A DNA stretch of 64,000 bases from Aralia elata. Lineage: Eukaryota; Streptophyta; Magnoliopsida; Apiales; Araliaceae. The stretch spans positions 16,863,506 to 16,927,505 of the forward strand of contig CM068379.1 in NCBI GenBank assembly GCA_034770075.1, read 5' to 3'. Under the pieces are notes generated by a model. It searched no databases. It saw nothing but the letters and a program-made list of their open reading frames with translations, and was not told the DNA's origin. The stretch's first letter is position 1. Each line of letters opens with the position of its first letter. Shown piece after piece: positions 12,614 to 25,400 of the stretch. The position numbers were made by a program, and so were the translations under genes.

Positions 12614-13305
12614 ACAAGTTCTTACTTGGTGACCTACCAATCTACAGTTATAACATACACCTTTCTTGAGATTGGGGCAATGAGGAGAGATATGTCCCTC
12701 TTGCCTACAATTATAACACCTATTCTTACCCTTTAAGCATACCCTTGCATGCATCTTCCCACAATCTTTACATTTTATAACCCTCTTCTTAAGTTCTCCT
12801 TGTTTACTTTTAGAATTTCCTGGATCACTGTCGTTCCATTTCCTTTCCCCTTCTTACTCGAAGCTTCCTGTAATATACTGTATTCAGCTCCTATTTTATT
12901 GACCTGCTCTTTCAGCATGTCACACTCTTCTACCATTTCTCTTAATGAAACTTCCAACTGACTGATTATCCCTCTCACTGTTATCCACATTTCCTCCAAG
13001 ATGAACACCCTATTGTTCAGAGCCTGCACCTCCACTGACACTTGATCATCTACTGCTGTTACTACGACTTTTTCTTCTTTTTTTGCCCCTCCTTCTGGCT
13101 CTATTTTACCCTCCTTGGGATTTGATTCTCCCTCTTCACTCAGCTCCATCTCGGGGTACTCTTCATGATCTCTCTCTAAATCTACCATGAGTTCGTCTTT
13201 AGAAACCTCCTCAGGGTCACTCTCAATATGAGTCTCTACTTCGGCTATTGGCTTGGGTACTGGCTCGAGTGTTGGCTCAGGGGGAGTGATCAGCTCTTCA
13301 CTCAT
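12614..13305 (-). pseudogene. Acidic coiled-coil ORF with a second zinc-knuckle array
   Basis: A minus-strand frame of 176 codons starts MSEELITPPEPT at 13305. The first ~90 residues are rich in Glu, Asp and Pro; residues ~95-150 form a likely coiled coil (VQALNNRVFILEEMW, then CDMLKEQVNKIGAEYS). A +1/-1 shift near 12785 puts the reading into three Cys/His clusters at 12772-12614: CKDCGKMHARVC, CYNCRQEGHISPHC and CYNCRLVGHQVRTC. It lies just downstream of the primer site, so it is the first coding block of the element. It resembles gag, yet a separate gag core and knuckle array follow. It could be an extra ORF, a duplicated gag or a fused fragment. Confidence 0.6.
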
Positions 13306-13587
13306 GACATGAAAGTCTCTTATTTCCTCTTCACCTAATTAACATCTATAATCAACTTTAATATCTTGATTAGCAAATAACAACAAAATATATTTATTAT
13401 AATCACATAACAATATATCTAATTTTACTTTTATTATTATTAATATTATTCTTATTATTCTTCTTCTTTCAATGAATTTCCTTAATTCATTTCTTACAAC
13501 TCTATATGAGTTTTCTTCACTAAATCTTCTAATTTCTTTAAGGTTATATCTTAACGTTTTCCCCCACCTAAAGTTTATAATCTAAAA

Positions 13588-13599
13588 CTCTGATATTAA
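13588..13599 (-). other. Degenerate primer-binding site of Gypsy A
   Basis: Read on the minus strand, just after the right LTR edge, the sequence is TTAATATCAGAG. It matches the tRNA-Met-type site TGGTATCAGAGC except at two or three bases. The position and orientation fit an element transcribed from the minus strand. Confidence 0.6.
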
Positions 13600-13601
13600 C
13601 C

Positions 13602-16472
13602 TGTGACGCCCCCAAATCCGGGTTTACTTTCAAACCCGAGTCTGGTGCTCCAAGGTACTACGCATCTAGCATAATAATAACGACATAAATGTAATTACTA
13701 ATTACTACAATATGTCTTACTCTAAATCACAGGTTCTCAGACCTTAAAATCTTCAACACATGATAAAGTATATAATAATTATTACAATACTTCTAACAAT
13801 TACAAATAGTTCACACTATCTTCTACTCGTTCATTTTTCCTTTTCCTTTGTCCTTACTGGAACCTTTGGTACATTCGAGCTTCGCTGAAAATATTAAATT
13901 TAATGAGCTACAAAGCTCAACAAGTATAAACAGTTGAATAAACAACAAAATCAAGAATCATGTTACTATTTCTACAGCTGAACAATAGCTGTGAAAGCAT
14001 TTCAAATAAATAGAAATAATAATAACAAATTCCTTTTTATTTAAAATATTTTTGAAACGACAAACTGAGCGGTCAATAAGACCTTGAACTTTTATTTTTG
14101 TAAAGGTTCAATAGTTATTCAACTAGGAACCATCTGGCTTATGGTTACATTGGGTGATCAGCCCAGTGTACCCTATGTTGTATAACACTTTAGCTAAACA
14201 ACTATATGCGTTTGTTGGACCACCTCAGGGGTCTGTCGAGATTTTTCCGATGTAAAGTACCCTAATATTAGAGTTGTTCATCTCATATTAGAATCTGGAT
14301 CCGCACCGAAGCAATTCGGGTTGGATAGCTCTACCTAACATCAATAGTATTTTAAATATTTATTTTTAAATCGATAAAATATTTAAATTTGCGTCTAGCT
14401 GGAACAAACAACATTGACGTACATCTTAAACAGTTCATGTAATATCGAACTTTAAAACTTGAACAATTTATGTCAAAGCATAGCTGAAACACTTGTACAA
14501 ATGCTAAAAGTTTTGTATAAGTCTGGAATTTACACAATCATATAAGTGTTAGATAAATTGAACTTTAAAACACCACATAACATTCACAAAAATATAATCA
14601 AATGAATTCAGAAAACTTGTGAAAAAGTTTAGGAATACTTGTCTGATGCGTTCTTTAATTAATACTTTAAAAACGTCCTTTAAATGTCCTACACATTTTA
14701 TTAATAATAACATATCAATTAGTTACATAAAGACTCCATATATTGGTTTACGTTACAATATTAATTTCTCATTTTAGGTTGTTCGCATTTTATAAATTAA
14801 ACAACGCGACCAAGCTTTTAAATTCTTCGCTACATATTTAAATCAGATAGGTAGAACCCGTTTGTTTTAGTGTCTGCTTTAGACTAGTTCTTCTATAGTT
14901 ATCATCCAGACAGTTAAGACCTGTCTGCTTAGTCATCTGCTTTAGATTAGGTTTTTCTTTATAATTTAGACAGTTCGTCACCCGTCTACTTGGGTGTCTG
15001 CTTATGAACAAACCCTACTATAAGTGACGTTATTAAATCCAGATAGCATAACTCGTTCTGTAGTGTCTGCTTTAGACCAAAACTTATTGTATATGACATC
15101 ATTAAATTCAAACAACACATCACCCGTCTGCTAGCTTATGCCTAAAACTCCCTGTATGCTATGTTATCGTCTGGACATTTTTTGTTTTTGTTGTACCTAA
15201 TTTGCAACGTCATAACTCGTTCATTCCATGTCGGAATGAGTCCGTTCTTGAATTTACGGCTTCCTTATACTACAAACTACAAAACCTCTAGAAAATAACC
15301 AATTTTCAAAAGCTTTAGCTACCCAGAAAATTGACTCGAAAGTTAGGGGTCACACTAGGTTTTTAGCTCTTTGACTAGTTTTACAAAAAAATTCGACATG
15401 ACTTTGTTACAAAAGCTTTTTCCTTCGTTCCAATTGGGTGATGATCTTTACTCACAAGAGCATAATACAACACCCTAGAACTTAATTTTCAAATTCGGGA
15501 CACCACACAAAATCAGTCCAAAACAGTCCACTAATATCTAAAATCCATCATTTACGCTTGGGTTTATGTTTTTAACTTTCGTTCTTAATTTTCATGCATA
15601 TTAACAAGTAGTTTAACAAAGTTTACTCCTTCAATAACCACCTTATATCTTCAAGATCCTTTATGATCTTCCATTAATAACAACCACCAACAACTACTCA
15701 AAACTAAGAATAAAATCAAAAGAGATGATGAAGAAGTTGGGGTTTTCTAGGCTTACCTCTTGATGATCTTCGTGTTCGTCTTCTTCTTCTTCTTCTTGAT
15801 GATCAAAGTTCCAAGTTTGATCCTTGCTCCTCTTCTTCCTCTTATCCGTCCACTTCCTCTCTCTTTTCTCTCAATTTTTGCTCTCTTTTCTTTCTTGAAC
15901 TCTTGCTCGCACTTTCTCTTTTTTCTCTCTTGGCTTATGAAATGAAGATGAAAGAGAAGACTAAGTGTTGGATGATTAAATGAATCCTCCTATAACTAAC
16001 CTAACCATGCTCTAGTTAATTTAATCTAACTTCAATTAAACTAACTAAAGCTAGACAAAATCATTACCTAAGGCCTTGTTTGGTTAAAATAAAATGAATG
16101 GAGAGGACAACAATATAAGGCTTGATCTATTTGGATACATCTTTCCATTTTTAGTAAGTGAGTAACCACTTTGTCCCCTCATTTTCAAGTGGCCAAATTT
16201 CATGCTCCCTCCTTGTCCCTTTTGGCTTTCCTTTATCCCACATGCCAATTTACCAATACATGACACATAGCCCTTTATGCTTTGGCTCCAAGTATCTAAG
16301 GTTTAACCCTAAAGCTCGTATATTGGCTCAACCCTAGCCAAGCCATCACCAATCCCTTGGCTAAACCCTTAGCTCAACCCTAGCCAAGCCATTTCAAACC
16401 CTAGGCTCCAACTTAGCTCGGTTACTTTCAAAAATAATTCGGTTACTCATTTTCTTTCTAGTTAGGTTTTCT
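13602..16472 (-). repeat. Right (5') LTR of Gypsy A, first part
   Basis: Starts TGTGACGCCCCCAAATCCGG and is collinear with 1706-4718 apart from the single-copy 113-bp segment. It is interrupted after GTTAGGTTTTCT at 16472 by the next insertion and resumes at 28334 with TAACTAATTCGG. Confidence 0.88.
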
Positions 16473-16648
16473 TGTAACGGACGAAGTAATTGTGTTGTAA
16501 TTCTGGGGACATAATCATTTTAAGGAGGGAAGGATATAACGAAAGTGGTTTTCGTAATTATTAAAAATATGTATTGGATTAAATAAATATTTTAGTTGAG
16601 ATGTTTATTTTATTAAATAAATATTTGGTGGAAATTGTTGTGGTATAA

Positions 16649-19600
16649 TGTGATGACCCGAATTTTCAAAAAAAAAATATTAAAATTCTTATTTGGTGGT
16701 ATGTGATGTGATATTATATTGCATACGTCATACGTGTTTTGCAATGTGTGATTTTTGTGTATAACAAAAATTTATTATTATTATATATTTATTATTTCAT
16801 GTAAATAAATTGTAGAATCAATTTATTAAGAAGAAATGGGATGAGTATAGTTTATGATGAAGGAAATTATTAAAATAATTTATAATATTAAATTATTTTA
16901 ATATAGTAAATTGGTGGTATTAAATATATTTAATAACCTCCATTTTATTGGGTAAAATGTATGCATGTTTTTTTTGTGTAGTAAGTATATTATTATATTG
17001 GTTATAGCTAAATAAATTGTGAGAAAACAATTTATAAAGAGAAAATAAAATAATTGAATATATTATTATATATTTGATTTGGTTTGAAATAAATTGTGGG
17101 AATCAATTTATTTAAAGAGATGGATAGTTTTAAAGATACAAAACTTTTGTATCAATGGATGAGTAAATTAAAATCATTTATATTATTAAATTATTTTAAT
17201 AGGAATATAATGTAACTAAATAGATAGAAGTAATTAATAAATGGAGATTAAATTTAAATTATATTATGAAATAATATAATTTGATTATAAAGTCTTGTAA
17301 TGAATTTGTTATGAATTAAATTTCATGAGCAAGTTAGTTAATTCACTTAATTAAATTGGTGAATTAAGGTAATATTTAAATTATGGTTAAATATATTAAA
17401 GTAATATATTTAATGAATATGAATAAATTGTTGAAGACAATTTATAGGAAGAAGAAGATGATTAAATTTAAATATACCAAAATTGTTGTATATATTAAAT
17501 AAGGAATTTTTGGAAATTATTAATAAATAAAATATATTAAGTTATATATTTTATTTTAGATAAATGTGAAAAATATACATTTATTTGAAAAGTTATACTT
17601 ATTTAGTAGTTAAATAAAACTATTAAATAAGTTAGCTTAAATTAGCTACAAAATGAAATGAGTAAATTAATTCGTTAATTGAAAGTTAGTGAGTAAAAAG
17701 TTTGTTTTAATTAGTTAAATAATGAAATTATTTAATTAATAATGATAATTATATTTTATGTTATAATAAATAATTATAACATGAATAATGGAATAGTATT
17801 TAGTATGATGACAAATAGATGTAAAATTAAATACATTTTGAATAACAGATGGAATATATTAAACTATATTTTTTTTTATATACATAAATGGTTTGGAGAC
17901 AATTTATGAGAGGAAGAAAATAATTATATTTAATTATACAAATTGTTGTATACATTAAATAAGTGAATTAAAATAATTAATTGAATATTAATTATTTTAA
18001 TATAATTGATTCGTTACACTAAAGGTGTTATTTATTAAATGAATATTGGTGCCAAGATTTATAAATTAAATTAATATTTAAATTGAGATGAAATGTATAT
18101 ATTAAATAAATTGCTTAAAAAAAACAATTTGAGGAAGGCAGTAAGAAAATTTGATTATAAAGTTGAATGAGATATTTAAATAAGTAATGGAATAAGTATT
18201 CATTATAATTGATTCGTTTCATTACACATGCTTATTTTAATTATGAAAATTTAAGTTCATAATTAGTATTATGTATTATGGATGTATGGAATTATAAAAT
18301 GAAATGTTGTGTAATAAGGAATGTATGTGTAAGTTGTAATAATATAATTAGGTTTATAGAATGAAAATATAGTAAATATACATATATGAATATGTATTGA
18401 AGTTAAATTGAGTCAAGTATGCTAAAGCTACAAATCTATTATGTTGAGAATTAAAGTAATGTTGTTGAGTATTAAGGAAAGCATGAGGTGTCTTTCATTA
18501 AACCTATTAGTAGTATGGACTCAGCCAAGCTTTAGCATGAGGTGTATAATGCTCATGTTAGCATATGAAATATGAAGCCAGGATGTAAATTATTCTCAGT
18601 TCTCCCTATCCGTTTCAAACCTCTTTCTTCTCTCAAATGGTCGAACCTCTATTCACGTAAGTTTTTGTCAAAAACTCTCTTGGTTTCGGCTACAAACATT
18701 AAATTCATCAAGAAGATAAAGTCATAAAACTGAATTGGGAGGAGTTAAAGCAGCAAGGAAGTTGTACAAACTTTCCAATAAGAGTTAAAACTTCACCAAA
18801 TTAAGCTCTCTATGAGCGTGTCATCTGGGCAGCAGTGCAGACGCAACAACGCTAGCACAAGGTGCAGCGCGTTGGCTGTCAGGTTACGGCGCCGCGTTGC
18901 GTTTTCAGTTTGATTTTTGACGCGAAGTAAATGAGTTACTTTATTACATTAATGAGGATAATTGAAGGATGATTAACGTCAAGTTTAAACGAGGACGCAA
19001 GGCAAGTTTTTTAGTTTACTTATGTGAACTCGATATGGATATGTGTAATTGTTTATAACAACTTGTTACCATGATTATGAATATATTGAAATGCATTTCT
19101 TGCTATTTTATGATTATGAAAGTCAAAATATGACTAATTGTTGAATTGAGTTATGGAACTCAATATATTTGCAATAGATAATAGGTGCAAAGCATGTGTA
19201 GTATGATATGGGATATATGTTGCTACTAGCGTTGCATAAGTTTAATGATGCATTTGTAATATGCATGAACATGAAGAATATAATGCATGAATACGAAGAA
19301 TGTAATGCATGAACTGAATATGAAACTATGTGCTACGTGAAGCATGATAAACTGTTAGACTTGCTGGGCCGTTGTGCTCAACCTTGCAATAATTTGCAGG
19401 TTACAATTGTGAAGCTATTCAGATGATAAAGTTCAGGGGAACTTGTAAAGAAGAAATAGTTCTTTTGAATAAGATTGTATTAACTTGCGATGATAATTCA
19501 CAATGTGTGTAAAGTGCTATTATGTAAAGTATGAAATAATCAATAAATAAAGAATGTTTGCTTTGAAATGAGATTGTATTATGGTGATTGCTTTGTAATA

Positions 19601-19905
19601 TAAAGTTGTATAAGGATTTTATTATATAAGAAAGATTTGGTATTGAGAATGAGTTGTATAAACTCAGTTCTACTCTGATAATATGGATCGTAAAACGAAT
19701 ACGATTATTGAATATAGGGGATCGTAAAGGTTGCGATTCAGGGAATAGAAAGAAGATAATTTTTTTTTAATAATCCGCATTTTCGGCTATTATTTCATCT
19801 TAGTATGATGTAAAGATGGAGTAAGATAGTATCGTACGCACAAGGTCGGGATTCAGATTAGTCCTAATTTTAGATTAAGCTGGTCCCGATTTTGGGGGCG
19901 TTACA
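16649..19905 (+). repeat. Left (5') LTR of the LARD-like element
   Basis: Begins TGTGATGACCCGAATTTTC and ends GATTTTGGGGGCGTTACA. It is highly AT-rich apart from a short GC-rich patch near 18836-18905. The likely R-U5 end contains several small perfect inverted repeats (19121-19135, 19145-19164, 19650-19666, 19687-19705). Confidence 0.92.
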
Positions 19906-19907
19906 TT

Positions 19908-19919
19908 TGGTATCGGAGC
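19908..19919 (+). other. Primer-binding site of the LARD-like element
   Basis: TGGTATCGGAGC lies two bases after the LTR end. It differs at one base from the tRNA-Met-type TGGTATCAGAGC and shows that the element is transcribed on the plus strand. Confidence 0.85.
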
Positions 19920-20055
19920 TATGGGTTATAAACCTTAGGTAAGTATACCTTAGGCTATAACCATAAACAAGATAGATGAAAAGGAAGAAGAAGCTAAGCA
20001 TAAACTTAAATGAGGTTTAAATGATCTTAAATGAATTTAGAAATTTCATAAAGAA

Positions 20056-20394
20056 TGCGTTAAGATAATACGCAAAGATTCAAAGAAGAATCATGAAAAG
20101 CTAAAGGATCAGATGATACCTGATTTGAATAATCATAAAATAATATGATTAAAGAGGAAAGATAAGAAGATCGTAAAACAAAACGATCATGAGATAGAAA
20201 AGAATCGTAATATAATACGATTATAAGAAAGATCACAACGTGATCTGATGAGGTCATACAAGGATAGATGATCAATCGACTGATTGAAAATTTTATTGCA
20301 GAATTATTGTATGAAAGTTGTATTATAAAATTGTACTATGTAAACTCATGAAAGAGTAATTAATGTTGAGATACGGATTAAATGAAATTCGTAT
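20056..20394 (+). repeat. Run of small AT-rich hairpins downstream of the primer site
   Basis: Nine inverted repeats follow one another: 20056-20074 (TGCGT/ACGCA), 20077-20092 (GATTC/GAATC), 20108-20124 (ATCAG/CTGAT), 20130-20151 (TAATCAT/ATGATTA), 20169-20188 (GATCGT/ACGATC), 20203-20222 (AATCGT/ACGATT), 20230-20246 (AGATCAC/GTGATCT), 20272-20287 (TCAATC/GATTGA) and 20371-20394 (a 9-bp stem with one G-U pair). Stems differ from one another while several loops are A-rich and 8-9 bases long. The position matches the retroelement RNA leader, where packaging and dimer signals lie. The function is inferred. Confidence 0.5.
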
Positions 20395-20696
20395 TGAGTA
20401 AAGGGGAAGTTAGAATTGTGTGGGATTTCAATTGAGGACTCATGTTAGTGGCTGAGTTGTACGATTCCTGGTATGGGACGGGAATTATCCATGGTTTAAC
20501 AACCGCTCAGCTTCTTATATTGATTAGTGGTCGAGTTGGTTCGACAACCACTTAGCTTCCTATATTGATAATCATTGAAATATTGGTGTCGCGCTATCGA
20601 TATATATATGGTGAGAAGGTGATTCTTTTCTCATATTTATATTCGATAGTTAGAGAATATTAAGATTAGGTACGAGTTCTTAAAAATCATACTTAT

Positions 20697-20850
20697 GGTA
20701 AGTTCGTGACTCATAATCATATGGTAAGTTTTTGAACCCCTCAGCGAATGGACGTCTTTAGTCTGACTAGGATAAGTTCCTGAACTCATATGATTGTGGT
20801 AAGTTCCTGAACTCATAACGTGTGGTATGTTTAATGAACTATATTGGGGT
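20697..20850 (+). repeat. Short direct repeats, GGTAAGTTCCTGAACTCAT type
   Basis: Five degenerate copies start near 20697, 20723, 20770, 20798 and 20824, each a GGTAAGTT-like start followed by a TGAACTCATA-like block. Spacing is about 25-47 bases. No coding sense was found. Confidence 0.6.
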
Positions 20851-22448
20851 ATAGAAAAGTTGTGCATGAAGAATTGAGGATTTTTAGTATAGTAAACGTT
20901 AAGGATGATAGAAATAGATAGAATTATTAAGCAATGGATCATTAGAGAAATTGAAGTTGATGGTGGAGGCATAGGTATTCCAAATCTTCTAGCTATGCTA
21001 GACTTCGAAATTTTTGACATCAAGCTAAATTCGCACTGATGTACCTTTAAAAATAAAAATGAATTTTTTGTTATCCTCCATACATGGTGACAAGGGTGTG
21101 GAGATGGACTTCGAGCCATTATCACATCGTTACCTGTTGCGGCATGATAACACCAAAAATAATTTTTCAATGGTTTTGAACTGTTTAAAGAAGAGTCTAC
21201 GCTATTTGTTTCGGCTAGACAAAAATAATTTAAAATATCAAAATGTATTTTTAAATAATCATCAATGCATCATGTAACCTGGTGTAGAATGACAGATGAT
21301 GTAGTCATCAATGCAGTCTAACCTAGTGTTGGATGTGATCTAAGAATCGTCAGCCCACTATGGTATGATGTAGAATGACAAAGTCATAAAATGACGGCAT
21401 GCTCAGTGTACTGCTAAAAACAGTGCGGTACTATGCGTCAAAAAATGATTTTCAGTATTTTAATAGTTAAAGAAGTGTCAAATGCCATTTGAATCGGCTA
21501 GACACAGATTCAGATATCGCTTATAATAAGCCTCTAAGATATTATTGTTGAACAGATAGAGTTGTCCAACTAACTCGTTTTGGTTTGGATTCCAGAATTC
21601 GTATGAAAATCCCTGATTTGGGAAAGTTTTTTTTAGCACCAAATGGTGGCACAGATGAACGTATATCGTTCAATTGGCGCCAAATGGCGGCCACACAGAC
21701 AGTGTTGATCAACACAGAACACCCCTGAATTGGGAAATTCTGATTGCGCGATATAGCGGCAAAGATAACAAAGATCAACACAGGGCATAAACAGGCTGAT
21801 CACCTATGTGCCCGTAAGACAGACGGTTCACAGATAAATTTCTGTTAAGAACCTTTTTAGAAACATGAAAAAGAAAGTTCTGGTCTTTATGACCTTTGTA
21901 TGATACAAAAAGCTCTTACTAAACGAATCTTTGAAACTCCTGAATTATTCGTATTCCTTCACAGTTATTGAACAATTGTGGAGAATTTCTATTCTGGCAG
22001 TTGGGTATAGAGAGGATAAAGTTCCTTAGAAGAAAGTAGGTCGTAAAATATGACAAAGCAAATCTTTGAAAAAGAAAAGAATAACCTGAAAATCTATATT
22101 GATTAGTTGTGTGGGCAAGTTCTGAGAAGAAGGGGATAAAATTATGAGAAGAAAAGATTTTCGGATCATGGAATTGACAGAAAATAATATAAGAAAGAAA
22201 GATTAAGTCCGAGAATTTTAAGGACTTTTGGAGCATTAGAAAGATAAGTATGAAATAGCGGAACGCTATTAATAATTGGAGATACATGTTATTTTGTGTA
22301 TTAATCTGTGTTATATGTTATGTGAAAATAATATATTTCATTATCGCAGAACAATGCCGCTAAAAAGGAATTAGCATGATCGAAAAAGAATAGACTTAGA
22401 CCGAGTAGGAAAGGTTCGGTATTGTGATTCCGTGGACGGAATCCTTAT

Positions 22449-22461
22449 AAGAGGGGAAGAA
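22449..22461 (+). other. Polypurine tract of the LARD-like element
   Basis: AAGAGGGGAAGAA directly precedes the right LTR start TGTGATGACC. This is the plus-strand priming site expected at that position. Confidence 0.85.
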
Positions 22462-25400
22462 TGTGATGACCCGAATTTTCAAAAAAAAAATATTAAAATT
22501 CTTATTTGGTGGTATGTGATGTGATATTATATTGCATACGTCATACGTGTTTTGCAATGTGTGATTTTTGTGTATAACAAAAATTTATTATTATTATATA
22601 TTTATTATTTCATGTAAATAAATTGTAGAATCAATTTATTAAGAAGAAATGGGATGAGTATAGTTTATGATGAAGGAAATTATTAAAATAATTTATAATA
22701 TTAAATTATTTTAATATAGTAAATTGGTGGTATTAAATATATTTAATAACCTCCATTTTATTGGGTAAAATGTATGCATGTTTTTTTTGTGTAGTAAGTA
22801 TATTATTATATTGGTTATAGCTAAATAAATTGTGAGAAAACAATTTATAAAGAGAAAATAAAATAATTGAATATATTATTATATATTTGATTTGGTTTGA
22901 AATAAAATTGTGGGGGGGAATCAATTTATTTAAAGAGATGGATAGTTTTAAAGATACAAAACTTTTGTATCAATGGATGAGTAAATTAAAATCATTTATA
23001 TTATTAAATTATTTTAATAGGAATATAATGTAACTAAATAGATAGAAGTAATTAATAAATGGAGATTAAATTTAAATTATATTATGAAATAATATAATTT
23101 GATTATAAAGTCTTGTAATGAATTTGTTATGAATTAAATTTCATGAGCAAGTTAGTTAATTCACTTAATTAAATTGGTGAATTAAGGTAATATTTAAATT
23201 ATGGTTAAATATATTAAAGTAATATATTTAATGAATATGAATAAATTGTTGAAGACAATTTATAGGAAGAAGAAGATGATTAAATTTAAATATACAAAAT
23301 TGTTGTATATATTAAATAAGGAATTTTTGGAAATTATTAATAAATAAAATATATTAAGTTATATATTTTATTTTAGATAAATGTGAAAAATATACATTTA
23401 TTTGAAAAGTTATACTTATTTAGTAGTTAAATAAAACTATTAAATAAGTTAGCTTAAATTAGCTACAAAATGAAATGAGTAAATTAATTCGTTAATTGAA
23501 AGTTAGTGAGTAAAAAGTTTGTTTTAATTAGTTAAATAATGAAATTATTTAATTAATAATGATAATTATATTTATGTTATAATAAATAATTATAACATGA
23601 ATAATGGAATAGTATTTAGTATGATGACAAATAGATGTAAAATTAAATACATTTTGAATAACAGATGGAATATATTAAACTATATTTTTTTTTATATACA
23701 TAAATGGTTTGGAGACAATTTATGAGAGGAAGAAAATAATTATATTTAATTATACAAATTGTTGTATACATTAAATAAGTGAATTAAAATAATTAATTGA
23801 ATATTAATTATTTTAATATAATTGATTCGTTACACTAAAGGTGTTATTTATTAAATGAATATTGGTGCCAAGATTTATAAATTAAATTAATATTTAAATT
23901 GAGATGAAATGTATATATTAAATAAATTGCTTAAAAAAAACAATTTGAGGAAGGCAGTAAGAAAATTTGATTATAAAGTTGAATGAGATATTTAAATAAG
24001 TAATGGAATAAGTATTCATTATAATTGATTCGTTTCATTACACATGCTTATTTTAATTATGAAAATTTAAGTTCATAATTAGTATTATGTATTATGGATG
24101 TATGGAATTATAAAATGAAATGTTGTGTAATAAGGAATGTATGTGTAAGTTGTAATAATATAATTAGGTTTATAGAATGAAAATATAGGAAATATACATA
24201 TATGAATATGTATTGAAGTTAAATTGAGTCAAGTATGCTAAAGCTACAAATCTATTATGTTGAGAATTAAAGTAATGTTGTTGAGTATTAAGGAAAGCAT
24301 GAGGTGTCTTTCATTAAACCTATTAGTAGTATGACTCAGCCAAGCTTTAGCATGAGGTGTATAATGCTCATGTTAGCATATGAAATATGAAGCCAGGATG
24401 TAAATTATTCTCAGTTCTCCCTATCCGTTTCAAACCTCTTTCTTCTCTCAAATGGTCGAACCTCTATTCACGTAAGCTTTTGTCAAAAACTCTCTTGGTT
24501 TCGGCTACAAACATTAAATTCATCAAGAAGATAAAGTCATAAAACTGAATTGGGAGGAGTTAAAGCAGCAAGGAAGTTGTACAAACTTTCCAATAAGAGT
24601 TAAAACTTCACCAAATTAAGCTCTCTATGAGCGTGTCATCTGGGCAACAGTGCAGACGCAACAACGCTAGCACAAGGTGCAGCGCGTTGGCTGTCAGGTT
24701 ACGGCGCCGCGTTGCGTTTTCAGTTTGATTTTTGACGCGAAGTAAATGAGTTACTTTATTACATTAATGAGGATAATTGAAGGATGATTAACGTCAAGTT
24801 TAAACGAGGACGCAAGGCAAGTTTTTTAGTTTACTTATGTGAACTCGATATGGATATGTGTAATTGTTATAACAACTTGTTACCATGATTATGAATATAT
24901 TGAAATGCATTTCTTGCTATTTTATGATTATGAAAGTCAAAATATGACTAATTGTTGAATTGAGTTATGGAACTCAATATATTTGCAATAGATAATAGGT
25001 GCAAAGCATGTGTAGTATGATATGGGATATATGTTGCTACTAGCGTTGCATAAGTTTAATGATGCATTTGTAATATGCATGAACATGAAGAATATAATGC
25101 ATGAATACGAAGAATGTAATGCATGAACTGAATATGAAACTATGTGCTACGTGAAGCATGATAAACTGTTAGACTTGCTGGGCCGTTGTGCTCAACCTTG
25201 CAATAATTTGCAGGTTACAATTGTGAAGCTATTCAGATGATAAAGTTCAGGGGAACTTGTAAAGAAGAAATAGTTCTTTTGAATAAGATTGTATTAACTT
25301 GCGATGATAATTCACAATGTGTGTAAAGTGCTATTATGTAAAGTCTGAAATAATCAATAAATAAAGAATGTTTGCTTTGAAATGAGATTGTATTATGGTG

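Larger units (their letters stand above)
19920..22448 (+). other. Non-coding internal region of the LARD-like element
   Basis: About 2.5 kb without gag or pol similarity. The longest minus-strand frames (20637-21170 and 21919-22287) are low-complexity and not supported. The region contains the hairpin run at 20056-20394, short direct repeats at 20697-20850, and two related blocks, TTTCGGCTAGAC near 21210 and ATCGGCTAGACAC near 21493. The second type of block has a relative in the spacer LTR (TTTCGGCTAAAC near 29967). Confidence 0.8.

Noticed and set aside
13974..13992. Apparent covariation in a Gypsy LTR hairpin (ACAGCT/AGCTGT here, ACAACT/AGTTGT at 2086-2104)
   Set aside because: Both arm changes are C-to-T type at symmetric CTG/CAG sites in a dead element whose LTRs began identical; methylation decay explains them without selection for structure.
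20637..22287. Minus-strand frames of 177 and 122 residues in the LARD core
   Set aside because: They lie opposite to element transcription, are low-complexity and show no retroelement domain.
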